From NCBI RefSeq assembly GCF_030272615.1, contig NC_081408.1, positions 612,896,977 through 612,960,976 of the forward strand: 64,000 nt of DNA, in the 5' to 3' direction. A model generated the notes under the pieces. It searched no databases. It was not told where the DNA came from and saw only the letters and a list, made by a program, of their open reading frames with translations. Shown here piece after piece: positions 24,095-35,150 of the stretch (positions are counted from its first letter, which is position 1; the number at the start of each line of letters is the position of its first letter). The translations under genes and the position numbers were made by a program. This DNA comes from Cryptomeria japonica. Taxonomy: Eukaryota > Streptophyta > Pinopsida > Cupressales > Cupressaceae.

Positions 24095-24365
24095 CAAAAG
24101 CGCTATTTTACCTACAACAATGCTATTTTACACAATAGCGCTACAACCCTATCAACAGCGCTCAAAAAGCTACACAAAAGCGCTACAACTACAACCGCGC
24201 TAAACCAGCTATACAATAGCGCTATTTAACATCAATAGCGCTCAATTAACCCTACAATAGCGCTACTTAGTCCAAAGCGCTAAAACTTCCATGCAATAGC
24301 GCTAATTCATTGCAAAAAGCGCTCAAAAAATAGCACAATAGCGCTATTTTATGGAGCAAAAGCGC
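24095..24365 (+). repeat. AGCGCT array, 3' end of element B
   Basis: About fifteen units with AGCGCT occur in contexts such as ACAATAGCGCTA and CAACAGCGCT, mirror images of the 5' array words. It lies between the antisense PMD gene and the polypurine tract, so it would be in the 5' untranslated region or promoter of the antisense transcript and the 3' end of the sense RNA. Confidence 0.8.
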
Positions 24366-24633
24366 CAAAACCAGATTTCCAGTGCTCTTGCTCCGACTTG
24401 ACTTGGACTCAGCTAAAAACCTATCAAAAATGCATGAAAATTAAGTTTTCGAATTTGCGTACCGCTGGTCCATAGTCGTCTGGGCGCTGGAACCGTCCGA
24501 CTCGCACGAATCTGTGCTCGGTGATCGGAATCGGCATAGTAGCTCCTCCTTGCTCCTCCAAATGTCACTATTAAAGCTCTCGTTTTCAACTGGTCGCGGT
24601 CACAAATGATCCTATTTTCACCCCTTTCACCCC

Positions 24634-24640
24634 ATTTATA
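24634..24640 (-). promoter_or_regulatory. Candidate TATA box for the antisense PMD transcript
   Basis: The minus strand reads GGTATAAATGGGG in a GC-rich context, about 830 bases upstream of the PMD open frame and facing it. A transcript from here would pass the 3' AGCGCT array before the coding part. Supported by position and motif only. Confidence 0.4.
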
Positions 24641-24935
24641 CCCCCCGCCGTCACTGTAACTTCGCCCCACTCATCGCCGTGGTCCCCGTGAACTTCCCAA
24701 GCCCCCATTTCTCCATGTTTCCCCCAATTTCTTCTATTTTTCACCAGTATACCTAACTTCTTCTCTTCTATCACCCTGCCAATTTTCATTCTTTTTTTAG
24801 AGATCGCCCGATTTTTCGAAATTTTTCGGCCCATCTCTCGAGGGGGCATACCACCCATTAAATTTACATTTTATGGGGCATTTCTTCACACCTATTTTTC
24901 TTTCTTTGAAATGACGCGATAAACCGCACCGTCTC

Positions 24936-24948
24936 AAAGAGGGGCAAA
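24936..24948 (+). other. Polypurine tract of element B
   Basis: AAAGAGGGGCAAA lies directly before TGTAGTCAC, the LTR start. It would prime plus-strand DNA synthesis and fixes the 5' boundary of the LTR. Confidence 0.88.
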
Positions 24949-26358
24949 TGTAGTCACATAAATCTGTCCATTATAATTAAATGAATATTTCGTATTTATT
25001 TGGTTAAAAATCCACTAGCCATCAATTGATTAAATTAATATTTAATTAATTCATCCCCGAACATTCTTCTATTAATTAAATAAATTATTCAATTTATTTT
25101 AATTAATTCATTAAATCAAATTTCAATCAATTAAATAAATAAAATCAATTTATTTAATTAAATCCCCTTTTCCTCTTTTAAATAAATTAAATAAAACATT
25201 TATTTAAATCATTATCCCCACCCCACTTGCATTTTCTTACAAATGCAACTTGCACACATGTATTGAAATAAATGAATTTTTATTTTTAATAAAATCCTAT
25301 TTTCCCTCACCCACCAAATCCACTTGCAAAAATCTAATCCCCTTCTAGATTCTTCTAACCCCTTCCTAATTAGCCTAATCCATTCCCTAATTATTGTCAC
25401 ATTCCTAAGCAAAATGCAGTCACTTCTCAAAGTCTAAAAGTCTTTGATAACCATTAAAGGCTTTCAACCTTCAACCACTTAATTCCTCAAAGTCTTTGAT
25501 AACCATTGAAGGCTTCCAACTTTCAACCACTTAATCCCCAAAGTCTCCAAAAACCATTAATAGTTAACCCAAACCCTTCCACATGGTTAAAACATTTGTT
25601 TTGACTCAACCTCTACCCAACCCAAGGGTCTCATCAAGCCTTTAATGCTTTGACCATGATTATCTCTTAATCATTTGCACAAAGGTTTATCCTTGGATTA
25701 ACTCTTAATCCAGTGGATAATCTTAATTTAGACTTGACCCTTAGCCTTTAGATAACCATGAAGTCTTCTTAGGCCTTTAATGCCTCCAACCTCTTCTCTC
25801 AACCCAATCCTGTGTTGACACTTGTCACCATTTTATTGGTGCAAATTGTGCACATGGATCCCCAACTTTCAAGCTTGACCCTTGATTAAACCTTTCAATC
25901 CTGGCCATCCATTGCTCCATTTTTCCTATAAATAGAGCCCATTTCTTCATAATCCAGATCCTGAAAACTTGTATGCATCTAAGCTATAGACATTTTAGAG
26001 AGCATTTTAGTATAAGCAATCTCATATCTTGTTATTTTGGTTAAAATACATCATTTTAGCATAGTATTAGCTTTTCATTTCACATTTAGAGCTATACTAC
26101 ATCTCAATCCTCCATAAGCATCCATAGTGCAAAAAGCTGCTGAGAGCTACACTATTTTGGAACTTGGAGAGGAGAGGAACAAGGGAGAAGAAGCTAAGGC
26201 CATGCTAAGAGGCAGTTGGAGATGCCTCATAATCTTTGTTTTACTTATTAGATATATTAGCATGCTTTTTAGTGTCTCTTTTGGTATGCCTTCATAGATT
26301 AGTTTTAGATTGATTAACACTAATGTTTGGTGTGTTTTGTGTTCTTTGATCATAGACT
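24949..26358 (+). mobile_element. 3' LTR of element B, missing its last 27 bp
   Basis: It matches the 5' LTR to CATAGACT (26358), then jumps into segment A' (GACCCATTG). The 27 bases that follow in the 5' LTR (9106-9132) are absent. It keeps about 20 bp near 25030 that the 5' LTR lacks. A TATA box (TATAAATAG) is at 25927-25935. No target duplication follows. Confidence 0.9.
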
Positions 26359-26414
26359 GACCCATTGATTGTATCACAATCATATCTTGGAAGGATATTC
26401 TCCTCTTTAACTAG

Positions 26415-26924
26415 CTAGAAGAAACATCTAATTGTAGAGTTCTGACTTAATCCTATGGATAAAGTTGCACTACACCAATCCACAATTGCACTTGCATTTT
26501 TAAATTTAGCCTTTTCCTCGAATTTGAGTTGCTCTCTGCAAAGGGCTCTCTTAACACATGCACCGGCACCATCATGTTCTCCTTTCCCTTGTCCAGCCTC
26601 AAAAAAACTCCATATGTGTTTGATAGTAGTTTTTTTATGAACCCTACTCAACCAATAAAACATTCTAGCATTCTTGAATTGCCCTATGCAATTATCTAAC
26701 CATATTATATTTTGTGTCATCTGAATTTCTCTCTCCCTCAAATTCTCAAAAAAGGTCTTGAAGCAATACTGGACAAACTCAAATGAGTGTAATTTATTAT
26801 CACTCATATAGAAATGGTACTCTCTCAAAATTTTATGATCCTCTTTTGTACTATCTGGTGCATGCCTATAGACAATATGGACAAAAATCGATACTTGCAC
26901 TGAATTGTAGTATTGTGAAGTAGC
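26415..26924 (-). pseudogene. Transposase-like ORF fragment (copy 2)
   Basis: Second copy of the fragment at 1131-1640, open over the same length with about five residue changes (for example IIWLDNCIGQFKNA against IIWLDKC, and KHIWSFF against EHIWSFF). The W-S-F-F-E-A-G-Q-G-K-G-E-H-D-G-A-G-A signature is unchanged. That both copies stay open may reflect recent duplication more than selection. Confidence 0.5.
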
Positions 26925-28423
26925 ATGCTCCACCTAGATTGTCCAATAGGTCCTCTATCCTTGGCATGGGAAACGGGTATCTTATGGTGATCTTATTAAT
27001 TGCTCGAGTCAATGCACATCCTCCATTTTCCTCCTTTTTTAGGCACTAGAACAATGGGAACGGCACAAGGACTCAAACTCTTTTTAATGAACCCTTTGTC
27101 TAAGAGTTCTTGCACTTGTTTGGCAATCTCCTCATTTTGGCTAGGTGTCATTTTATAAGAAGCTTTGTTAGGCATATTTACCCTTGGTATCAAGTCTATT
27201 TGGTGATTAACATCCCTCATTGGAGGCAAAGAATTAGGCATATCATCTCCTATAACCCCTACATATTTCTTTAATAAACCTTGCACTTCTTCAGGCACTT
27301 CACTCATTGAATTTGCCTTAGCTTCATCTTTAGGCTTTAGCACTATAGCAATACCCTGATTACCTTCTTGTTTTAACACTTTAAGGAACTCCTTGCCACT
27401 CATCAACATAACACTTAACCCTACTTGTTTTTGCTCCTTTGGATCAGGCAATGGATCCATTTGATACTTCTTACCATTCTTGGTGATGAGATAACTATTA
27501 TTTTCTCCATCATGACAGGCTTTCACGTCATATTGCCATGGACGGCCCAAGAGCAGATGGCAGGCATCCATAAGCAATATCTCACATAGAATTTTGTCTT
27601 TGTATTCACCAATTTCAAAGTCCACCCATGCTTGTTCATCAACTAAGACATGTTGACCCCGGTTGAGCCATGATACCTTATAGGGAGTGAGATGAAGCAA
27701 TCTTTTAAGTTTGAGCTTATCCACCATTATAACTGAGACAATATTCTCTGTAGAACCTGAATCCACAATCACCTTAAAAATTTTGCCGTGTGACTTACAA
27801 GTGGTCCTAAATAGACTTTTCCTCTATGGTGGCTCTTGAGCTTGGCGTATCTTTAACATTGTTCTTTTCATCATCAAATTTTCTCCATCTGTCACTGGCC
27901 CTCCCTTGCTGATTGGGGAGATCGCACTTTGAGTATCCTCCTCTTGCACTAACTGAGTCCTTCTCTCACTCATGTATGAACTTGATGAACTTGAGGCTTT
28001 TCTCGAGCACCTGCTCATGGTATGTCCAACTTGGTTGTAGTGGTAACACCTACCGGTGAAGACTGTATTTCCTCTCCCTAAGCTTCCAAACCTGCCTCTA
28101 AAATTGCTTCTCCCTCTAAAGGATCCTCTATATGTCCCTCTTTGAGAATCCCCACTTCCTTCTTGGTTTTGATGCTCTTCATTCCTTGAAGCACTCTACC
28201 CTCTGCCAAATATTCCTCTACCCCTAAAGTTCTTACCACCTCTATGCTTCTAATTTTGCTCACTTCTCCTTTTGATCGTTTCCTCTGCCCTTAATGCCAA
28301 CTAAAAACACTTGTGAACAATGTCTTGTGTGAGGATGCTTATTTCATCTTGTATGTTTTGCCTAAGACCATTCATGTATCTTACCAATTTCTCCACTCAT
28401 TCTCATGTTTCCTAGCCCTCAAA
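26917..28423 (-). pseudogene. Element C: gag 3' part, protease, RT start (copy 2)
   Basis: Same layout as 1633-3142. The protease keeps VDSGSTENIVS, the canonical D-S-G. The RT is cut earlier in its frame: near 27000 the sequence ATTAATTGCTCGAGTC replaces ATTAATTTCTTTTGAGTC of copy 1, a 2-bp length change that shifts the frame after WRMCID. The zinc-knuckle region reads CYHYNQVGH in this copy, losing the second cysteine (TGC to TAC). Confidence 0.85.
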
Positions 28424-28428
28424 CTTAG

Positions 28429-31400
28429 TGTAGTACCCCTCCTCGATCAGCCTCTTTTGTATGTTCTGAGTTACTTCAGTGACTGTTTTGTGGAACATTA
28501 TTGTATTTTGATTCGGATATTATGCGATGTTATTTCATGTTTTATCTAGATTTATGGTGTATGATTTTATGCAGTATCTCACTGCTTATGAATAATGTTA
28601 TTTTATGGATCTTTATCATGGACTGACACTTTTCCCTTATATTGTGATGCGTTATTTATATGTTGCGTGTTTGCAAGTGTATTGGGATGCGAGGGGATGA
28701 TTTTCCTTGACTTACTCTGGTGAGACAGGGTATATATATATATTGGTCTATATGCACATGTGGTTCTTTGGTGCAGGACATTGCAGGTACTAGTACCAGG
28801 TAGGTACGGGGTATTGACTCCACCTGGTTTCGCAGGTCTAAGCATGCCTTATATATCCGATGGGAGTGGAGGAGATAGTTGTTGTACCCTAGCTTGACCG
28901 CAATTACACTCATGTGAGTGTTGTTAGTCGGTTGTCTTTCCCGTCTGGCTAGCATGCAAGTCATAGTGTTTGGTTTGGTCATTTGAGAGTCGTCATTTGA
29001 TCTTTCTTGGTTTTGAGTGTTTCTGTTTATTTAAATGGTCATTTAATTTAAATGGATGATGCTATCTTGTGTTGGCGTAATCTTTTAATTCATATGCTCT
29101 GTGATTATTGATTTATTTAAATTAATGATTGCTAGATTAAATGGTCAAATGGCTTAATGCATTATGTGAAGTTGCCTTGATATTTTTGTAAAATAAATAA
29201 TTGCCTAGCCATTTAAAAAGGTTAAATGCTTGTGGTGAAGGAAGTATTTATGGAAAAAGAAATAAATAAAGCTTCCCTTTTTATTTTTCCATTTGGCCTT
29301 TTTAATTTAATCATTAGAAAGAATTATTATTTTTGGGAAAGAAATAAATCTGATTGCCTTTTAGTTTTAAAATATTTAAATTTGATTGGATGTAAACTTT
29401 AACCTAGAAGCTTAGGTTAAAAGATATTTTGGGCATCCATTCGGGGGATTCACGGCAAGAGAAGAAGAGGAATTTTTGAGAGAAGTAAAGAATTTTGGAA
29501 ATCTTCTTGGAGGAGCTGGAAATTCGACTTGGTTGCAAGACTGGATTTTCTTCATCTCTTTGCTTGCCTTTGCTTCGGGTTGGATAATCTATTCTGATGT
29601 TTTGTTTTGATTTTGTATATTCCAGTTTTCTTCCTACGTGATTGGAAATATGCATTTTCCCTATAGATTCTTTTTGGAATGTTGAAATGGAAGAAAGATT
29701 GTCTAATAGAGTTGATTTTGTGATGCTATTAGCATATGGTTGCATTTTGGAAAGGAATTGTTCATTCTTCTTTGTTGTGTGTTATTTGTTCATAGCAAAC
29801 AACTTCTTGATTTACCTCTTCTTTTGAAAGAAAAGAATTTTAGATTGAATTTGTTGGGTGCATCCTTGCTTCTTACTTTCAAGAATTTGCTAGTCATTCT
29901 TTCCAATGTGTTTATTTCACCATCTACCTTGCTGGTAACTTTTCCTTGAAATTTTGGAAATTGGCACTATATGTGTGTGCCCGTGAAATAATTATGGAAA
30001 TGGAATGTTATTTGTGGTTATTGATTTTGTGATCTTTTGGTTTTAGAATGCCTTGGAGGCATGTGTTTTTGGTTTGTTCGTAGACTTTACCACTCCTGTG
30101 ATGGGCTTGTCTCATCACATGAGTCGGTAGTGTCTGCTACCCGCAGGTAGTAGAACTACCGGTCGGCAGCACCGCTACGCAGTAGCAGTGCTATCGGTCG
30201 GTAGGACTGCCACCGGTTGGTAGCAGCACTACCAATCGGTAGCAATGCTACCAGTTGGTAGCGGCTGCTACCAGCGGTAGCAGCACTACTAGTCGGCAGT
30301 ACCACTATCGGTTGGTAGTAGTGCTACCGATCAGTAGTGGTCATTACCAACGGTAGCGGCACTACCAGTCGGTAGGGCTGTTACCAATGGTAGCAGCACT
30401 ACCGGTAGGTAGTGTCTGTTGCCACGACAGCAGCACTACTACGGGTTGGCTTTTGCCACCACTTGACCCTGTGCCTTACCAGTGCAAACCGGTATGTGTT
30501 ATAAATTAATTTAATTTTATTAAGTGAACATGTTGATGTGGTTGTTTTATGTTAAGCATAAATGGTGGTTTTTCATGTGATTTTTATTATGTGGTTAATA
30601 AATTTATCAATGGAAAACAAGGCATGAATTAGAAATTCAAATTGGTAGATTTGGATATGTTCTGGAAATGAACTAAATGCCATTCATGTTATAACTGGTT
30701 GAATGGTTTAATGTAGATTTCATTCCTAATGGAATATTGATTTGGAAATTAAATTTTGGGACTGTTGAAAGAATATTTTATCATATTTCTTTTCAATCAA
30801 TGATGTTGCAAGTGTATTATGTGTTGTCTTGGTCTGTGGTTCAGTCGTCCTGTGGAGGCTATTTGGTACCTTTGACCAAGAGATATATGTTGGCTTCGTT
30901 GTCTTAATCATGTAGTGTCTTTGCCTTATGGTTAGCCAAGAGTCAGTATGTCCTTGTTTGACCACTTGTTTTTGATAGTGGTGTTATGGTTGTCTGCTTC
31001 GCCATAATGTCCTTAGGGAGTGACCTTGTTTGTTCAGTGTCCTTTGAGAGAGTGGCTTTCGCTTGGGGGTTGCGCCCAAAGTGGTAGGCATTACGATCCA
31101 ACGAAAGTCAGATAATAATTGGTAATCTAATGAATTGATTAGGTGGGTAGTATCATAACATTAATAAAGATAATTGTACCTCATGCATAGGTGAGTGCTA
31201 GTACAGGGCTCATAATGTTGCGAGAAAGCCTGGAATGGCAAACCAACCACCTTGTCTTCACGAAAGGCCGGTAGGGTCCGCATGAAACTTAGCTGGAACC
31301 GGAGGTTCGGGAGAGGTTACCAGGACGGTGAGTTGGGACCTATGGAGGTTGTACCATGGTATCCATCTTAAGCTATGCGATGACACTCTCTCATTTGATT

Positions 31401-32148
31401 CACTTGTGTGTTTGTGATGTTGAGTCATCCGGATTTTGTGAGGTCATTTTGTGTTGTCATGGAGTCGTATTGTTTTGTCGACCATGTCATGCTTATGCTT
31501 GTTTGAGGGTCCTCAGCTATCTCCTAGAACAGTGGGGTGATTCCATTTGGGAATTACATGGGCGGGTGGTAGTGCCACTTCCCATCGGATGTTCAGACTT
31601 GTGCCTTCATGCGAGGATTGGCTTCGTAGGTGTTCCTGTGGTTCGTCACTCGTGCTTCATCTCATGTTTTGGAGATTATTGGTATTTATAGACCTATGTG
31701 GTCATTGTATCATTGTAATATTGATCTTATGTAACCTTGTAACTAGATGATATCTATCCTTATATGTTTATTGAGAAGCTATGTATTGGAAGAGCAATGT
31801 AATCCTTTATTGGGGTGTTTCTATCAGTTTCCTGGATGATGTTAGTAAATGCTTATTGAAGTGGAAATTATATTGTATCCTTTCAATCTTTCTATGATGA
31901 ATCTTTATTTGCTTATGGCTTCTTGTGGTCATTGAGTTAATGATGCATATGTGGATTTATGATTTTGTGGAATTTGTTCTTGAAGTTAATTCTTCGTTGG
32001 TAACCCTTAAGGAATTCTGATGTAAGTCTTCCGCTTGTGTTATCATGCATGTTGTGTAAATGCACTTATGATGTTTATACCTTTTTTTTCAAAAATTGTT
32101 TCACCCTTGTTGTGGGTTTTCCTTCAAGGTTCCTGGCAGGGCATTACA
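28429..32148. mobile_element. Solo LTR nested in element C (copy 2), 3720 bp
   Basis: Exactly the same length as copy 1, with the same TG..CA ends and the same CTTAG target duplication at 28424-28428 and 32149-32153. The right end reads GGCAGGGCATTACA here against AGCGGGGCATTACA in copy 1. The palindromic GGTAG/CTACC array is at 30122-30450. Confidence 0.82.
30122..30450. repeat. GGTAG/CTACC palindromic array (copy 2)
   Basis: Same array as at 4842-5170, with about a dozen single-base differences by eye. Differences occur on both arms of the small inverted repeats and I see no clear pattern of paired compensating change. Confidence 0.78.
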
Positions 32149-32153
32149 CTTAG

Positions 32154-32774
32154 TTTGTGGAATTCCTCAGTGTATGCATTGACATCTAGTTCCCTTTGTT
32201 TCAAATTTTGCAGTCTCTTGTGGATTTGAACTTCATAATCCCCTGGTAGGAACTGAGTTTTAATCCTTATCTTCATATGCTCCCATGAAGTTATCTTTTT
32301 CTTACCTACTTGTACCCTTTCTTCTTGCATCATGTTCCACCAAACCAAGGTTGATCCCCTCAATCTTGACTTGGCTACATTTAATCTTTTCTCCTCTGCT
32401 ACCTCCTTATAATCAAAATGATTATTCAATGCTTCTATCCAATCTAATAACTCATCTCCATTGAGATTTCCTCCATAGGTGGGTAATCCATCCAAATAAT
32501 CCTTGGAGATAGATTTGACTACATCTAAGAATAGTTTTTGGTCTTGAGGCATTGCTACTGTTGGCTGGTCCTCCTCATCTTCCACTTATTCATTTGTCTA
32601 ATCTCCCCATTCTATCTTAACCTTCTCCTTCTCCTTCTTAGCATCTCGGGTCCCTTTATTTTCTCCCTGAGCCTTCAATTCTTCTAACATCTTTGTCACC
32701 ATTTGTCAAATGGCTTCTTGAGTCATTGCCTTTGGAGGCATTGAACTTGCTTCTGATTCCTCAACATCTGACAT
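32154..32774 (-). pseudogene. gag: Element C: N-terminal gag (copy 2)
   Basis: Starts at MSDVEESEASS (32774). It has the stop shared with copy 1 near 32587 and extra stops of its own, including TGA in AI-stop-QMV where copy 1 has CGA (AIRQMV), and TAG just upstream of the shared stop. The gag core (DELLDWIEALNNHFDY, WWNMMQEERV) is otherwise well kept up to the solo LTR. Confidence 0.82.
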
Positions 32775-32795
32775 ACACCAATGTTTCAAAGGGTG

Positions 32796-32807
32796 GCTTT
32801 GATACCA
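32796..32807 (-). other. Primer binding site of element C (copy 2)
   Basis: TGGTATCAAAGC on the minus strand, 6 bases from the LTR end at 32814. Identical to copy 1. Confidence 0.8.
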
Positions 32808-32813
32808 CTCTAA

Positions 32814-34205
32814 TGCATAGATTCTTGGAGTTGCTCTCACTTACCTAGTTGTCTTTCTTGTTCTCTCCAACCTTCTAACTCCTCAAGCCCATCCAATGGT
32901 ACTTGGTAAGTGTTCTGCTAGTTAGACCTCCAAGGCCTAATCCACTTTGGCTTGCCTCCAAGGTATAGCCACAAATGTTTTATAGCGATGCTTCCTATTG
33001 AGGATTCCACCTCAATCTCTATCACACCTTCCCAACGCTCCAACAACCTCTGCAAAGGATCTTTAATCACAAACTTGTTCCATGAATGTAAAATGAGGTT
33101 ACACGGTGTCTTTGGGTGTCTTCTAAGGGTTTGATCACCTTTAAACCCATTGCCAAGCCTTCTCAAGCTCACTTTGTCTATATCGGGCTCCAAACAGACC
33201 TAATTCAATTAGGCCTCCTTCTACGATTTTCAGGGCTTAAGTTCACATCTACCCACACAATGCTCCAAAAAAATTACATTTATGAGTACCCTTTTCCTAG
33301 TTACATACAATATTACAGAATGGCATCTGGGTTCTCTGTACACATGGGGTTTCTAGAACTATCCTATTTTTAAGGGTTTTAGGGCTACCCGGGTGACTTG
33401 CAAACTTGGCCTTAGAAAGTTTCACCAATCAAAACCTCTACACAAACTAATCATGGATTCTTAAAGGGCATTCAATGGGGTCTCTAAAAATGTATCAACT
33501 TTTTCTCTACCAATCCATGTGTGCTTTAAAAACGCACATCTTATGTTGTCCTAATCTCACCAACTCCTAGCTGTGAGCCTAGGGTATCATTGTAAAACCA
33601 CCAAAAAGGTCTGCAAAGCCAAAAAACCTACACTAAACATATTTACAGACTCTAACCTAGCATTCCACTGGATTTCAACCGATGCCATCAGTGGGTGCTC
33701 AAGTTAGAGCCATTTAATGCTTAAACCCTAGCCTACAAGGGTTTTGTACCTAGTTCACAGAGAATGGTTTGAATCTTTGCAACCAGATGCAATCAAACCT
33801 TGAAATCTACCTTGATGGAAAGTAGATTCACCAATCCTTCATGCCCTACAGGTAGGTTCCTCTGACAAGTTCGTATAGGACCGTACAACACAACAAAAAC
33901 AAGAACAAAACAGTGAAAGCGGTGTAAAACAAGGTTTTTTCCTTACAAGCAAAACTTGCTTTGCATTTCAAACTCTTCCAACCCATACAATGATGTTGTC
34001 TTTTGCTTTTAACATCATGATTCAATTGGTTAGAACCAACTTCTTCACCACCAACAACATAAAGTGCAACTTTTTGCAATGTTGCAAATGTTGCTTAGCA
34101 TTTTTACATCTTTTTTATCCTTAGGATGCAACCTTACACTCAAGTGTACTCCAAGGCTCCAAAGGCCCTCTATGCATTCTAGGAGACCTAAAACAATGCA
34201 TTACA
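32814..34205 (-). mobile_element. 5' LTR of element C, uninterrupted
   Basis: On the minus strand it would begin TGTAATGC (34205 leftward) and end ATGCA at 32814, followed by the primer site. An alternative start at 34230 (also TGTAATGC) cannot be excluded without the 3' LTR, which is lost. The CTTCC at 32991-32995 is the empty integration site of element B. No coding region is seen inside. Confidence 0.65.
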
Positions 34206-34268
34206 CCCTTATTACATGATCAGCATTACATCTTTCTAGGATATTAACATCATGAACACAACAAAAGA

Positions 34269-34950
34269 TTGGACAACTCAACCACGACTTCATTAAGGCC
34301 CAAATGGTTGGTCCACTTATTACACATGAGAGACAACATAAAAAACTTAAGAACAAACCAAAATTTGCATGGAGTGATAGGTGCCCTGCACCACATCCCA
34401 AGTAGACCCAATGTTTGTTGCATCTTTAGGAATTGCGATGGTGAAATTCTAAGTAAATTGCCCCTTGGCACCAATAACATGGCTGAAGTACAAATTGTTC
34501 TACATGCTCTTCAAGCAAGCGTGAGTCTTGGTTTTTAAAAGCAAGTTGTTGAAGGAGATTCCCTATTTACAATTAGTGGTTTATGAGAAGGAAACTTCAA
34601 AATTTGGAAATTGAATAGTATGTTTAGGATGTGTTTGGAGCTATTTTAAAAAATTGAAGATCTTAATATAGTCCATATCTATGAATTGGTTGTTTCTTTT
34701 TGGATTGGTCATTGTTTTTCTCTCCCCTGGATGCGTGACCATATACCCAAAGTAGTGTGAGTCTTGGTTTCTAATAGCAAGTTGTTGAAAGACATTCTCT
34801 ATTTAGAATTGTGCTTTAAGAGAAGGAAACTTCAAATTTTGGAAATTAAATAGTATGTTTAAGATGTGTTTAGAGCTATTAAAAATTTGAAGATCTTAAT
34901 ATGATCCATGTCTATGAATTGGTGGTTTCTTTTTGGACTGCTCATTGTTT
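34269..34950 (+). pseudogene. Degenerate RNase H domain of an L1-type LINE, internally duplicated
   Basis: The frame at 34400-34540 reads RNCDGEILSKLPLGTNNMAE then VQIVLHALQASVSLG, matching the G-x-N-N-E-A-E part of the RNase H that ends plant LINE polyproteins. Further on, VVEGDSLFTI, WKLNSM and IVHIYEL echo the later EGDS, WKLN and HIYRE motifs, with stops and frame changes between. A stretch of about 230 bp (GTGAGTCTTGG to CTCATTG) occurs twice, at about 34519 and 34757. It is a fragment with no RT or endonuclease around it. Confidence 0.6.
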
Positions 34951-35150
34951 TTATCTCCCCCTTGGATTGCTCATTGTTTTTATTTCCCCTTGGATGTGTG
35001 TTGTTTCTTTTTGGATTGCTTATTGTTTTTATCTCCCCCTTGGATGTGTGTGGTTCCTTTTTGGATTGCTCATTGTTTTTATCTCCCCCTTGGATGTGTG
35101 TGGTTTCTTTTTGGATTGCTCATTGTTTTTATCTCCTCCTTGGATATGTG
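34940..35150 (+). repeat. 50-bp tandem repeat
   Basis: Units starting at 34991, 35041 and 35091 read TGGATGTGTG, then GTTTCTTTTTGGATTGCT, then CATTGTTTTTATCTCCCCC. A shorter and an edge copy lie on the left (34921-34990). The unit derives from the end of the RNase H duplication just upstream. All long ORFs here in three frames follow from the repeat and are not genes. Confidence 0.85.

Larger units (their letters stand above)
7715..26358 (+). mobile_element. Element B: Tat-lineage Ty3/Gypsy retrotransposon, 18.6 kb
   Basis: The element contains, in order: 5' LTR (7715-9132), candidate primer site (9135-9152), leader of 2.7 kb, one gag-pol frame (11851-19140), a 5.8-kb 3' region with an antisense gene, polypurine tract (24936-24948) and 3' LTR (24949-26358, cut short). 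Reverse transcriptase before integrase makes it Ty3/Gypsy. A second RNase H after the usual one is the hallmark of the plant Tat lineage (Ogre, Retand and relatives), as are large size and extra ORFs. It integrated into the LTR of element C. Four in-frame stops in gag-pol and a truncated 3' LTR mean it is inactive. LTR difference by eye is about a dozen substitutions plus a 20-bp and a 1-bp indel. Confidence 0.92.
26359..32995. repeat. Segment A', second copy of the 6.6-kb duplication
   Basis: This is the same content and order as 1075-7714, with small indels. Its left end is joined to the broken LTR of element B. On the right it does not stop at the copy-1 boundary: sequence continues through CTTCC into the rest of the C LTR, so this copy is the unoccupied version of the site where B sits in copy 1. 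Confidence 0.93.

Noticed and set aside
1075-32995. Segments A and A' as giant LTRs of one huge element
   Set aside because: A carries gag and RT pieces of another element, a nested LTR and no TG..CA ends of its own, and A' continues beyond the end of A into the C LTR.
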